A stretch of DNA of 64,000 nt from an uncultured Christensenellaceae bacterium. GTDB lineage: Bacteria; Bacillota; Clostridia; Christensenellales; Pumilibacteraceae. Made by a program: the position numbers and the translations under genes. This document shows positions 32,522-41,895 of this stretch, piece after piece. The DNA is taken from the NCBI GenBank assembly GCA_910588155.1, contig CAJUPB010000008.1, positions 1 through 64,000 of the forward strand, in the 5' to 3' direction. Numbering within the stretch: position 1 is the stretch's first letter; each line of letters starts with the position of its first letter. Below the pieces are notes generated by a model. It was given only the letters and a program-made list of their open reading frames with translations. It was not told where the DNA came from and did not search any database.

Positions 32522-34681
32522 ATGGAAAATATTTTCGAAAGTGCAAAATGGATATGGGCAAAAAACAACGCCATTCGCGGAGACGTGGTGTATTTCCGCA
32601 AAGTGTTCGACATAGCCAAGCCGCCGAAAACGGCAGTCGCATTCGTCGCCGCGCAGAGCCGCTATTTTCTTTCCGTAAACGGAAAAAGCGTGGTGACCGA
32701 CGGCGGTATGAACGGCTGCTATGACGAAATCGATATTGCGCGTTATTTGGTCAAGGGCAGCAACGTCGTCAGCGCGGTTGCCGTGTTCGACGGCGAGAGG
32801 GGTACAAATATCAAAAGTGCGGACTGCGCCGGTTTCATTTTTTGTTGCAAGGCGGTCGACATATATTCGGATTCCTGTTTTACCGTATTTCCGAACGGCG
32901 CGTTTACAAAAAGCGAGGACGTCGTTTCGTCGGGACATCGGGCAGGTACGAACATACGCTACGATGCGACGTTGGAAAACGCCGTCGACGGTTATGAAAA
33001 AGCGGAGTTCGGGTCGGGCGCGTTTACTGCGGCAACGGAGTACGGCGAATACGGCGCTGCGCCTTGGGGTGAGCTGAAAAAACGACCGATACCGTTTTTT
33101 GTCGGGGAATTCGTGCCCAAAGTCAAAAAAATCGAACGCAGATTCGACAAGTTTTCGGGCGACAGATACGCCGACGTGTATACCGCGGCTTTGCCTCGCG
33201 CTATGTATGTGTATCCGTATTTTTCGGTTACGGCTACGGCGGGCGACAAAATAGAAATAAAGACGGACAGATTTGACGGCAGAGGCGGCTACGGCGACGA
33301 GGGAACGGCTTATGACGGTTTCAAGCTCGAATATATCTGTAAAGAAGGGACGCAGCAGTTTATGTCTTTGCAGTGTCTTTTCGGAGAAAAATTGATAGTC
33401 TCGGTATCGCCGAGCGTGAAGGTTTCGGCAATAGGTTATCGCGAAAGCGCATATGACGGCGAGCAGGTCGGTTATTTCGAAACGGATAACGAATTTTTCG
33501 AAGAAAAACTTTTGGATAAGTGCGCGAACACTTTGGCGTGCTGTATGAGGGGTAATTTTACCGATGCTCCGGAAAGAGGAGAGTTTTTGTCTCCCGCATC
33601 GGCGAGCGCGGGGGCAAGAAGCGCAAGCTATATATTCGACAGAAACGCCGTGCTTTTGACGGAAAAAGCTATGCGGGCGTTTATAGACAATGCCGAAAAC
33701 GACGTAATCTTTTTCGACCCCGAGGGGGAAAGAAAGGAGAAGTCCGTGCACGCGCTTATTGCGCTGTCGCAGTACGGTATCGGTGCGGACTATTTTGCCA
33801 AAAACGAGAATCCCGAACTCTTGCGGGAATGGTCGCTTGCCGGACTCAAATATCTGGCGAAGTGGGACATAGGCGCAGACGGCTTCGTTGTTTGCCGCGG
33901 TTTGAAAAACGGCGACGGATTGTTCAATGCCGACGACAAAATCATATTGAACGCATTGTATCTGTCGGCTTTGAAATGCATTAAAAGTTTGTCCGAAAAA
34001 GCCGGCGACGAGTTGCAGTCCGATTTTTTGAATGACAGAACGGAACAGGTCGCCGCGGCGATAAAAGGCTGTTTCGACGGAACGGGCTATACGACGAGAG
34101 AGGGCTTTTACGACGACAGAGCAAACGCGCTTGCTCTTTTGAGTCTGGGAGAATACGGCGAAACGGCTGAAAACAAAAGTATTGCGAAAATTCTTTCTTC
34201 CGTGGGCAATGCAACTCCTCTGTTCGAGGGCTTTGTATTACAAGCTCTGTGCGAGGCGGGAAGAGGAGATGCGGCGTTCGACAGAATGTGTTCGCGTCAT
34301 TACAATGCCGCGATGAACGACTCCTCGGTTATGCCGGAAGATTTCAACGGTCTGGGCGCGCGTTGCTATTTGGGCGCGGTTGCTCCGCTGTATATCGCGT
34401 TCGAGTATTTTGCCGGAGTAAAAATAGACTGCGGCGGAAAAGAAATAACCGTCACTCCCGATTTGCGGCGACTGAAAAATATACGCTTTGCCTGCCTTGC
34501 TGGCGAGGGAAAACTTGTCGGAAAATATTTCGACAACGGCGGAAAAACCGAGATTTTAATCGAAAATACGACAGGTACGGAAGTGACTTTGGTGTTAAAG
34601 CGCGACTTTGTCTGCGCGGACATCGGCAGCGACGAGAGAGTGGTGAAGCTGTCCAAGGGCAAAAACAAATTTACGCTTTAA
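32522..34681 (+). CDS. GH78-like protein with altered catalytic motif
   Basis: The 719-residue protein follows the rhamnosidase layout: an N-terminal beta domain beginning AKWIWAKN (about 1-120), a second beta domain, an (alpha/alpha)6-type region (about 320-620) and a C-terminal beta domain (about 635-719). The canonical DCPQRDERxGWTGD of the GH78 at 7603 is replaced by DAPERGEFLSPAS at 348-360. Asp, Pro, Arg and Glu are kept but the GWTGD part is gone. It may be inactive, act by altered chemistry, or bind sugar. No signal peptide; it is not next to rhamnose genes. Confidence 0.75.
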   Translation: MENIFESAKWIWAKNNAIRGDVVYFRKVFDIAKPPKTAVAFVAAQSRYFLSVNGKSVVTDGGMNGCYDEIDIARYLVKGSNVVSAVAVFDGERGTNIKSADCAGFIFCCKAVDIYSDSCFTVFPNGAFTKSEDVVSSGHRAGTNIRYDATLENAVDGYEKAEFGSGAFTAATEYGEYGAAPWGELKKRPIPFFVGEFVPKVKKIERRFDKFSGDRYADVYTAALPRAMYVYPYFSVTATAGDKIEIKTDRFDGRGGYGDEGTAYDGFKLEYICKEGTQQFMSLQCLFGEKLIVSVSPSVKVSAIGYRESAYDGEQVGYFETDNEFFEEKLLDKCANTLACCMRGNFTDAPERGEFLSPASASAGARSASYIFDRNAVLLTEKAMRAFIDNAENDVIFFDPEGERKEKSVHALIALSQYGIGADYFAKNENPELLREWSLAGLKYLAKWDIGADGFVVCRGLKNGDGLFNADDKIILNALYLSALKCIKSLSEKAGDELQSDFLNDRTEQVAAAIKGCFDGTGYTTREGFYDDRANALALLSLGEYGETAENKSIAKILSSVGNATPLFEGFVLQALCEAGRGDAAFDRMCSRHYNAAMNDSSVMPEDFNGLGARCYLGAVAPLYIAFEYFAGVKIDCGGKEITVTPDLRRLKNIRFACLAGEGKLVGKYFDNGGKTEILIENTTGTEVTLVLKRDFVCADIGSDERVVKLSKGKNKFTL

Positions 34682-34693
34682 AGTATTAAACGG

Positions 34694-34722
34694 TTGACAA
34701 GTATAGCCAAAAGGTGTACAAT
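34694..34722 (+). promoter_or_regulatory. Promoter of the zinc-ribbon gene
   Basis: TTGACA (34694-34699), 17 bp, TACAAT (34717-34722). The leader of about 100 nt is long for so small a gene and starts with a small ATACC/GGTAT hairpin (34724-34739), which allows post-transcriptional control. Confidence 0.8.
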
Positions 34723-34827
34723 GATACCGCAATTGGTATTGATATTTCAAATTTTTTTCAGGTCCGCTTTATGCATAGTTTGAACCTATTGACGCCAAGA
34801 GGGAAATATTTAAAGGAGGTGTAAACT

Positions 34828-35013
34828 ATGGCAGCGGATAAGACACTTGTTTGCAGGGACTGCGGAAAAGAATTTATCTTTACCGAAGGGGAGCAGGCTT
34901 TTTATGCTGAAAAAGGATTCACTAACGAGCCGACTCGCTGTCCCGATTGCAGAAAAGCAAGAAAGCAAGCGAGACGTGAAGGAAATTTCAGAAGAAGCGA
35001 TTATAAAGGTTGA
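34828..35013 (+). CDS. Small zinc-ribbon protein
   Basis: The 61-residue protein carries VCRDCGKEF...RCPDCRKARK, a four-Cys zinc ribbon, and a basic C-terminal tail rich in Arg and Lys. That combination suggests nucleic-acid binding. Similar tiny proteins are widespread in Clostridia without a known role. AAAGGAGG precedes the ATG. It is a single gene with its own promoter and terminator. Confidence 0.85.
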   Translation: MAADKTLVCRDCGKEFIFTEGEQAFYAEKGFTNEPTRCPDCRKARKQARREGNFRRSDYKG

Positions 35014-35026
35014 GAGAGGTTAAAAA

Positions 35027-35060
35027 AGAACTCCGAACAGAAATCGGAGTTCTTTTTTTG
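35027..35060 (+). terminator. Terminator after the zinc-ribbon gene
   Basis: AGAACTCCG and CGGAGTTCT form a 9-bp stem followed by eight T's. Confidence 0.88.
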
Positions 35061-35106
35061 TGTAAATATCAAATACAACATTTCATACAAAATACACGTT
35101 TAACAA

Positions 35107-35135
35107 TTGATTTTTTTGCTCCGATATGATAAAAT
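35107..35135 (+). promoter_or_regulatory. Probable promoter of the aminotransferase gene
   Basis: TTGATT (35107-35112), 17 bp, TAAAAT (35130-35135). Confidence 0.55.
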
Positions 35136-35182
35136 GAATATGATGACTAATTTTACGCTTTGATGCGAAAGGAATTCTTCAA

Positions 35183-36388
35183 ATGAAAATCAGTAAAAGA
35201 GCAAGCTCGGTGTCGCCGTCGCTGACACTGGAAATAACGGCAAAGGCAAACAAACTCAAATCGGAGGGAGTGGACGTCGTATCGTTCGGAGCGGGAGAAC
35301 CCGACTTCAATACTCCCGACTTCATAATAGACGCCGCCAAAGCCGCGCTCGATTGCGGAAAAACGAAATATACGCCTGCGGCGGGAACTCTGTCGCTGCG
35401 GAAAGCGATAGTCAACAAGTTGAAAAGAGAAAACGGACTGAAATACGAGCCAGACGAAATTGTGGTTTCCAACGGAGCGAAACATTGTTTGCACAATGCG
35501 TTGCAAGCCATACTCGACCCCGGCGACGAGGTCGTAATACCCGCGCCGTATTGGCTGACATATCCGGAGCTTGTGAAAATATCCGACGGTGTACCCGTGT
35601 TTGTACAGACGAAAGAAGAGGACGATTTCCGACTGACTGTCGAGGAGTTGGAAAAAGCCGTTACGGACAGAACGAGGGCGGTCATAATAAATACGCCGAA
35701 CAATCCGACGGGTGCCGTGTATTCGGAAGAAGAACTCAAAAAACTCGCCGAAGTCGTTTTGAAGCGAGACGGCATATATATAATATCCGACGAAATATAC
35801 GAACACCTCGTATATGACGGAGCCAAACCCGTTTCGATAGCGTCGTTTTCCGACGAAATCAAAAATCGCACGATAATCGTCAACGGCGTGAGCAAGACTT
35901 TTTCTATGACGGGCTGGCGAATAGGTTATACCGCATCGAACAGAACCGTTGCCAAAGCAATATCGGGATTGCAGAGCCACGAAACCTCGAATCCGAATAC
36001 TCCCGCGCAATATGCGACGGAAGCCGCGCTTTGCGACGGCGGTCACGGCGGTTCGTTCGTGAAAAATATGCTGAAAGAATTCGACGAGAGAAGATTGCTT
36101 TTGATGAAAAAGCTGGACGGTATCGAAGGAATAAACTATGTTCGTCCGAAAGGTGCATTCTATGTTATGATGTGCGTGAAAAACTGTTTCGGAAAGAGCA
36201 GCCGAGGCAAGAAAATCTCGACGGCGTTGGATTTTGCAAACGCACTGTTGGTAGAGGAGAACGTGGCGGTAATTCCTTGCGAGTCTTTCGGTGCTCCCGA
36301 TTACGTAAGATTGAGTTATGCTATTTCCAAAAGAGACATAGAAACAGGTGCCGACAGAATAAAGTCGTTTGTGAAACATTTGAATTAA
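35183..36388 (+). CDS. Class I aspartate-type aminotransferase
   Basis: The 401-residue PLP enzyme belongs to the aspartate aminotransferase Ibeta group. FGAGEPDFNTP, YTPAAGTLSLR, NTPNNPTGAVYSEEEL and the PLP-lysine segment GVSKTFSMTGWRIGY are clear; Lys238 forms the Schiff base. It probably makes aspartate from oxaloacetate and glutamate, which fits the citrate-synthase-like, threonine and glutamate genes nearby. Prephenate or kynurenine activity is also seen in this group. AAAGGA precedes the ATG. Confidence 0.9.
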   Translation: MKISKRASSVSPSLTLEITAKANKLKSEGVDVVSFGAGEPDFNTPDFIIDAAKAALDCGKTKYTPAAGTLSLRKAIVNKLKRENGLKYEPDEIVVSNGAKHCLHNALQAILDPGDEVVIPAPYWLTYPELVKISDGVPVFVQTKEEDDFRLTVEELEKAVTDRTRAVIINTPNNPTGAVYSEEELKKLAEVVLKRDGIYIISDEIYEHLVYDGAKPVSIASFSDEIKNRTIIVNGVSKTFSMTGWRIGYTASNRTVAKAISGLQSHETSNPNTPAQYATEAALCDGGHGGSFVKNMLKEFDERRLLLMKKLDGIEGINYVRPKGAFYVMMCVKNCFGKSSRGKKISTALDFANALLVEENVAVIPCESFGAPDYVRLSYAISKRDIETGADRIKSFVKHLN

Positions 36389-36435
36389 GAGAAAAAGACG
36401 CGTCTTGACGGGCGCACTGCGAGAAACGGGTGTGT

Positions 36436-37842
36436 ATGGAAAAAAAGTACGTTGCTGTCAATAAAAGAACGGGGTTGCTCGAAGCCAAGGAATTCGATTA
36501 CGAATTGCAGAACAGGGAACAGCCCCAGCTTTTCCGAGGCGTGTTCGACTATGAGCACGTTCCCAAAATCGTGTTCAACGACAGACTGGTTCCTATGCAT
36601 ACGCCGAAGTCCATTTTCATCACGGATACGACTTTTCGCGACGGACAGCAATCCACCGCGCCGCTGACAGTGGAGCAGATAAAAACGCTCTATACGCTTA
36701 TGAGCAAGCTCGGCGGAAAAAAAGGTCTTATCCGCCAGACGGAATTCTTTCTGTATTCGGATAAAGACAAAGAGGCTGTCAGAGTCTGTCGGGAACTCGG
36801 GTTGGAGTTTCCGGAAATAACCAGTTGGATACGCGCCGACGAACGTGATTTCAAGCTCGTCAAAGATATGGATATCAAAGAAACGGGCATACTCGTTTCT
36901 TGCAGCGACTATCATATCTATAAGAAGATGAAGCTGGACAGAAAGCAGGCGATGGACAAATATCTCGGCATTGTCAAAACGGCTCTGTCGAGCGGCATAA
37001 TTCCGCGCTGTCACTTCGAAGACATAACGCGCGCCGATTTCTACGGGTTTGTCGTTCCGCTCGCGCACGAACTTATGAATTTGAGCAAGGAGTCGGGACT
37101 GCCGATAAAGATACGTGCCTGCGATACTCTCGGATACGGCGTGTCTTTCCCCGGCAGCGCGTTGCCGAGAAGCGTGCAGGGAATAATATACGGTCTCAAT
37201 GCTTATGCGGAAGTTCCCAGCAGTCAGTTGGAATGGCACGGGCATAACGATTTCTACAAAGCCGTCAATAATGCGACAACGGCTTGGCTGTACGGCTGCG
37301 GCGGCGTCAATTGCTCTCTGCTCGGCATAGGAGAGCGGACGGGAAACTGTCCCACGGAAGCTATGTGCATAGAATATGCACAGCTCAAAGGTACTCGCGA
37401 CGGTATGGACTTGACGCAGATAACGGCAATTGCAGACTACTTCGAACACGAAATCGGATATGTTTTGCCGCCTATGACCCCGTTTGTCGGACGCAGTTTC
37501 AATGCCACGAGAGCGGGAATACACGCCGACGGAATGCTGAAAGACCCCGAAATCTACAATATATTCGACACCGAAAAGCTGCTCGGCAAAAAACCCGTCG
37601 TATCGATAAACAATGCGTCGGGGGCGGCGGGAATAGCTTATTGGATAAATGCATATTACGATTTGAGCGGAGACGACGTCGTGACAAAAACAGACGACAT
37701 CGTAGTCAAAGTCAAAAAGCTTGTGGACGAACAGTATGCGTGCGGAAGGAACACCGTTATGGGTGACGACGAACTCGATTCGCTCGTTCGAATCGCCGAC
37801 AAACGTTTGCATAAACTGCTGACAATCGGCGAGCGGCGGTAA
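36436..37842 (+). CDS. HMGL-family acyltransferase, candidate Re-citrate synthase
   Basis: The 468-residue protein has an N-terminal TIM barrel of the isopropylmalate/homocitrate synthase superfamily: TDTTFRDGQQS (about 64-74), RQTEFFLYS, IPRCHFEDITRAD, and HGHND for the metal site. A C-terminal helical part follows. The DGQQS variant and the GGKKGLIRQ segment recall Re-citrate synthases of strict anaerobes, which join acetyl-CoA and oxaloacetate. That call is from memory; 2-isopropylmalate or homocitrate synthase are alternatives. The ribosome binding site is weak. ATG 36436 is preferred to the GTG two codons earlier. Confidence 0.7.
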   Translation: MEKKYVAVNKRTGLLEAKEFDYELQNREQPQLFRGVFDYEHVPKIVFNDRLVPMHTPKSIFITDTTFRDGQQSTAPLTVEQIKTLYTLMSKLGGKKGLIRQTEFFLYSDKDKEAVRVCRELGLEFPEITSWIRADERDFKLVKDMDIKETGILVSCSDYHIYKKMKLDRKQAMDKYLGIVKTALSSGIIPRCHFEDITRADFYGFVVPLAHELMNLSKESGLPIKIRACDTLGYGVSFPGSALPRSVQGIIYGLNAYAEVPSSQLEWHGHNDFYKAVNNATTAWLYGCGGVNCSLLGIGERTGNCPTEAMCIEYAQLKGTRDGMDLTQITAIADYFEHEIGYVLPPMTPFVGRSFNATRAGIHADGMLKDPEIYNIFDTEKLLGKKPVVSINNASGAAGIAYWINAYYDLSGDDVVTKTDDIVVKVKKLVDEQYACGRNTVMGDDELDSLVRIADKRLHKLLTIGERR

Positions 37843-37893
37843 TCCATTATTATGAAATCCCCAAAAAATATATAATAAACGGAGGACAGAAAA

Positions 37894-38292
37894 ATGATAA
37901 ATCTTATTTACGGGGCAAAAGGCAGCGGCAAGACCGGCAAGATTATGTCGGCGGTAAACGAAAGGAGCAAAAGCGCGCCCGGTTCTGTTGTGTTTATAAC
38001 AGACAACGCCCGTTCGCTCGACATCGATAAAAACGTGCGTTTTATAAACGTAAAGGACTTCGGTGTAAAGTGGGATTGCTGTTTCATTGCTTTTCTCAAA
38101 GGAATGATTGCGGCAAACAGCGACAACAATGAAATCTATATCGACGGTATTTCACGTATTCTCGGCAAACCCGCGGAAGAGCTGGAAGAGTTTATGACGG
38201 AACTCGACAATCTTTCCACGACATTCGAAATCGATTTCACGTTGACGGTGTCGGCGGCTGCATTGCCGAAGTTTATGCTCAAATACGTATAA
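37894..38292 (+). CDS. Small P-loop NTPase-like protein
   Basis: The 132-residue protein starts with a Walker A motif, YGAKGSGKTGK (about 6-16), and has NEIYIDGI (about 81) as a possible Walker B strand. I cannot place it in a named family. The short length and absence of further motifs suggest a minimal nucleotide-binding protein. GGAGG precedes ATG 37894. It lies between the citrate-synthase-like gene and thrC. Confidence 0.75.
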   Translation: MINLIYGAKGSGKTGKIMSAVNERSKSAPGSVVFITDNARSLDIDKNVRFINVKDFGVKWDCCFIAFLKGMIAANSDNNEIYIDGISRILGKPAEELEEFMTELDNLSTTFEIDFTLTVSAAALPKFMLKYV

Positions 38293-38454
38293 AAAGGAAT
38301 GCGCGTGTCGCATTGTTCGGACAATGGCATATCTGCGCCCGAGAGCGTACAGAGATACGCTTTCGGACGCAAATGCTTTCGCCGTGCCGCGCGCCGACCG
38401 TTTTCAACGATGCGCGGTTTATAAATGTCACATTTCATCGGAAAGGAAAAATAA
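38293..38454 (+). promoter_or_regulatory. Structured leader of thrC
   Basis: Two hairpins are visible. CATTGT/ACAATG closes a TCGG loop near 38311-38326. An 11-bp stem, CCGAGAGCGTA (38339-38349) with TACGCTTTCGG (38356-38366), has one G-T pair. No T-box sequence or terminator is apparent, and no clear promoter. Confidence 0.4.
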
Positions 38455-39930
38455 ATGTATTACATCTCCACAAGAAACAAAAGCGAGCGCGTGAGCGGCG
38501 CGCAAGCCGTCGTGCAGGGAATAGCAAGCGACGGCGGTTTGTACGTTCCGGAGCAGATTCCGAGCGTTACGAAAGAAGAACTCGCCGCGCTGAAAGCTAT
38601 GGAATATCCCGAGCGCGCGGCATTTATAATCGGCAAATTTTTGCCGGAGCTTTCGGACGGGCTTAAAGATTGGTGCGAACGCGCATACTCGCGTTTCGAC
38701 GGAGACCCCGCGCCCATAGTCAAAGCCGACGGCAAATATTTTTTGGAATTGTGGCACGGACCGACTCACGCGTTTAAAGATATGGCGCTGACGTTGCTGC
38801 CCTATCTGATGACGGGAAGCAAAAAAATTCTGAACAGGACGGACAAAACTCTTATACTCGTCGCGACCAGCGGCGATACGGGCAAAGCCGCTTTGGAAGG
38901 ATTCAAAGACGTGGAAGGTACGGCTTGCGCGGTGTTCTATCCTTTCGGCGGGGTGAGCAATTTGCAAAAATTGCAAATGACTACGCAAAGAGGCGGCAAC
39001 GTATTCGTATCGGCAATAAAAGGCAATTTCGACGATGCGCAGACAGCCGTCAAAAAGATTTTTGCAAGTCAAGGAGTAAAGGATAAACTTGCGGAGAAAG
39101 GATATAATCTTTCAAGTGCCAACTCCATAAATTGGGGTCGGCTCGTGCCGCAGATAGCGTATTATTTTTCGGCTTACGTCGATTTGGCGGACAGCGGAGA
39201 AATAGAGGACGGAGAAGAGGTGGTTTTCACGGTTCCGACGGGAAACTTCGGAAACATTCTCGCGGCATATTACGCTATGAAAATGGGACTTCCGATTAAG
39301 CGTCTTGTGTGCGCATCGAACAGAAATAATGTATTGACGGATTTCTTCGAAAGCGGTACTTACGATTTGAAACGCGAGTTTCATAAGACGATAAGCCCGT
39401 CTATGGATATTCTGATATCGTCGAATTTCGAGAGACTGATTTTCGAAACTAGCGGCAGGAACGACAAGCTGACGAAACAGCGAATGGAAAAACTTGCGAC
39501 GGAAGGAAAATACACGGTTTCGGACGTCGAAATGAAAGAAATAGCCCGAACGTTCGCGGCATACAGTGCAGACGACGAAATCACGAAAGAGACCATTGCC
39601 GACTTTTTCGACGAGAGCGGATATGTTCTCGACCCCCACAGCGCGGTGGCGTTTGACGCGACGATGCGATTCGAAGAGGAAACGGGAGAGGAAAGGATTG
39701 TCACGGTTTGTACGGCGAGTCCGTATAAGTTTGCGGCAAGCGTGTTGGAGGCAATCGGCGAGACCGTGCCCCGCGACGACGGCGCGGCATTGACGAAGTT
39801 GGAAGAAGAGACCGCTTTACCTTTGCCCGAAAGCCTTTCCGAGCTACCCTCGCTGAAAATACGTTTCGGCGGATGTGTGGACAAAGACGGAATAGAGCAG
39901 GCTGTTATAAACAGCGTTATCAGGGAGTAA
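38455..39930 (+). CDS. thrC: Threonine synthase
   Basis: The 491-residue PLP enzyme converts O-phosphohomoserine to threonine. The N-terminal YYISTRN, LWHGPTHAFKDMAL with the PLP lysine, SGDTGKAALEGF, and the phosphate-binding FTVPTGNFGNILAAYYA mark the long class of threonine synthases (as in E. coli and yeast). The C-terminus is complete. ATG 38455 follows GGAAAGGA. trpS begins two bases after its stop, so they are cotranscribed. Confidence 0.94.
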   Translation: MYYISTRNKSERVSGAQAVVQGIASDGGLYVPEQIPSVTKEELAALKAMEYPERAAFIIGKFLPELSDGLKDWCERAYSRFDGDPAPIVKADGKYFLELWHGPTHAFKDMALTLLPYLMTGSKKILNRTDKTLILVATSGDTGKAALEGFKDVEGTACAVFYPFGGVSNLQKLQMTTQRGGNVFVSAIKGNFDDAQTAVKKIFASQGVKDKLAEKGYNLSSANSINWGRLVPQIAYYFSAYVDLADSGEIEDGEEVVFTVPTGNFGNILAAYYAMKMGLPIKRLVCASNRNNVLTDFFESGTYDLKREFHKTISPSMDILISSNFERLIFETSGRNDKLTKQRMEKLATEGKYTVSDVEMKEIARTFAAYSADDEITKETIADFFDESGYVLDPHSAVAFDATMRFEEETGEERIVTVCTASPYKFAASVLEAIGETVPRDDGAALTKLEEETALPLPESLSELPSLKIRFGGCVDKDGIEQAVINSVIRE

Positions 39931-39931
39931 T

Positions 39932-40936
39932 ATGGAACAGGAGCAGAAAAAGCGCGTCTTTTCGGCGGTTCAGCCCACCGGCAGTTTGACGATTGGAAAC
40001 TATATAGGCGCAATTAAAAACTTTATTGCGATGCAGGACGAATACGATTGCATATATGCCGTCGCCGACCTGCACAGCATTACCGTGGATATAAAACCGG
40101 AGATACTTCGAAAGAACGTAACCGATGTCACCGCATTGTTTCTTGCCGCGGGCATAGACCCCGAAAAAAGCGTGTTTTTCGTTCAGTCGCACGTGCACGA
40201 GCACGCGGAACTTACTTGGATATTGAACTGTTACACGCAATTCGGAGAGGCAAAGAGAATGACGCAGTTCAAGGACAAAAGCAAAAAAGCGCCCGAAAAC
40301 GTCAACGTCGGTTTGTTCGATTATCCTTCGCTTATGGCGGCGGACATACTTTTATATCAGACAGACTGTGTTCCTGTGGGCAAAGACCAGATGCAGCACG
40401 TCGAATTGGCGAGAACGATAGCGGAACGGTTTAACAACAGAAACGGACAGACTTTCAGGGTGCCGGAAGGCGTGTTGCCGAAGCTGGGCGCGAAAGTGCA
40501 GTCGCTGTCCAATCCGAGCGCCAAGATGAGCAAGTCCGACGTCGACCCCAACAGCAGCATTCTGATTTTGGACAAGCCCGAAGATATTGTCAGAAAATTC
40601 AGACGCGCCGTGACCGACAGCGATTCGGAAATAAGATACGACCCGACAAACAAACCCGGGGTAAGCAATCTGTTGACGATATATTCGGCGTTTACGGGAA
40701 AGGACGTCAAGGACTGCGAAAAGGAATTTTGCGGCAAGGACTACGCCTATCTGAAAGCGCAGGTGGCGGAAGCTACGGCGGAGGGATTGCGCTCCACGCG
40801 CGAGAATTTCGAAAGACTTTCGAAACAGAAAGACTATCTGTTTTCGGTTATGAAAACTGGCGCAGAAAAAGCGTCGTATATTGCGAGAAGAACTATGTCG
40901 AAAGTATGGCGAAAGCTCGGTTTCGTCCGTCCATAA
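39932..40936 (+). CDS. trpS: Tryptophanyl-tRNA synthetase
   Basis: The 334-residue class I synthetase charges tRNA-Trp. The HIGH-equivalent motif is TIGN within QPTGSLTIGNYIGA, and AKMSKSD is the KMSKS loop. DLHSIT and the tryptophan-pocket segment are typical, and the length matches bacterial TrpS. GGGAG inside the thrC end serves as ribosome binding site. Confidence 0.95.
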   Translation: MEQEQKKRVFSAVQPTGSLTIGNYIGAIKNFIAMQDEYDCIYAVADLHSITVDIKPEILRKNVTDVTALFLAAGIDPEKSVFFVQSHVHEHAELTWILNCYTQFGEAKRMTQFKDKSKKAPENVNVGLFDYPSLMAADILLYQTDCVPVGKDQMQHVELARTIAERFNNRNGQTFRVPEGVLPKLGAKVQSLSNPSAKMSKSDVDPNSSILILDKPEDIVRKFRRAVTDSDSEIRYDPTNKPGVSNLLTIYSAFTGKDVKDCEKEFCGKDYAYLKAQVAEATAEGLRSTRENFERLSKQKDYLFSVMKTGAEKASYIARRTMSKVWRKLGFVRP

Positions 40937-40960
40937 AAAAAGCGAGAACAGGAGAACGGT

Positions 40961-41830
40961 TTGTACGGTTACGTTGTGCCATTTAAAGAAAAACTTGCAA
41001 TGGAGAATTTTGTGCTGTACCGCGCGTTTTATTGCGGTTTGTGCAAGAGTACGGGCAAGCTGTTCGGACAGTTTCCGCGGTTCACGACAAATTACGATAT
41101 GACGTTTTTCGGCGTGTTTCTGCACGATTGCAAGACATTCGACGTTTCGCTGAAAGAAGAAAGTTGCATTTGCAATCCTTTTAAGAAAAAGCCGATTGCC
41201 AAAAGCAGTCTCGTCGACGAAATCGCCGCAGTGAACATCATTCTTTCGTATTATAAGGCGGTGGACGGAGTTATAGACGGCGAGGGTGTCAAAATGCGAA
41301 TGATTAAACGCGTGCTCAAAAAGCCGTTCAAAAAGGCAAGCGCGATTTGCCCGGAAGTCGAAAGGATAACGCGCGAGAAATACGAGGCTCTGCGAAGAGC
41401 CGAGCAGGGCGGTTTTAAAGGGATAGATTCAGCCGCGGATTGTTTCGCGTCGATGTTGCGCGACATAACCGAGTGCCTTTTGGGCGAAAGTGCCGACGAA
41501 TATAAAAAGGGCGTGGCATATAATATAGGTAAGCTGGTATATCTTATCGACGCGCTCGACGACGTAGACGAGGATTTTGCAAAAAAACGTTACAATCCGC
41601 TTATCGCGGAGTTCGGCAATTACGAAAATCGAGAACAATTCATCAGAGACAACTACGACGATTTGAGTTTTATATTGAACGGAACTTGCAACAGAGCCAT
41701 TGCGGACTTCAATAACATAGAGTTCACGCAAAGCCGCGATTTGATGCAAAATATTTTGTATCACGGAATCCGAGAAAAAATCAAGGAACTGTTAAACAGT
41801 AAAAAGAAACTGTCGAAACCGAAAATTTGA
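40961..41830 (+). CDS. DUF5685-family protein
   Basis: The 289-residue protein begins MYGYVVPFKEKL and has YRAFYCGLCKSTGKLFG with a CGLC pair, as in the DUF5685 family common in Clostridia. Function unknown; most of it is helical, and further Cys residues (SCIC) may form a metal site. The start codon is TTG at 40961: AGGAG is six bases upstream and the first residues match the family. It precedes a J-domain gene, which is a recurrent neighbourhood in related genomes by my recollection. Confidence 0.8.
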   Translation: MYGYVVPFKEKLAMENFVLYRAFYCGLCKSTGKLFGQFPRFTTNYDMTFFGVFLHDCKTFDVSLKEESCICNPFKKKPIAKSSLVDEIAAVNIILSYYKAVDGVIDGEGVKMRMIKRVLKKPFKKASAICPEVERITREKYEALRRAEQGGFKGIDSAADCFASMLRDITECLLGESADEYKKGVAYNIGKLVYLIDALDDVDEDFAKKRYNPLIAEFGNYENREQFIRDNYDDLSFILNGTCNRAIADFNNIEFTQSRDLMQNILYHGIREKIKELLNSKKKLSKPKI

Positions 41831-41895
41831 ATACGTTGCGGCAATAATAAATATGTAAACGACGTCGCGTTTCAAGCGACGAAAAGGAGCAGTAA

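Noticed and set aside
32501..33751. 416-residue minus-strand frame inside the GH78-like gene
   Set aside because: The plus-strand frame has the domain layout and start signals; the reverse frame has none.
36385..37812. 475-residue minus-strand frame opposite the citrate-synthase-like gene
   Set aside because: The conserved HMGL motifs are on the plus strand; the reverse is a codon-bias artefact.
38293..38454. T-box leader for thrC
   Set aside because: No T-box core or terminator/antiterminator pair could be found.
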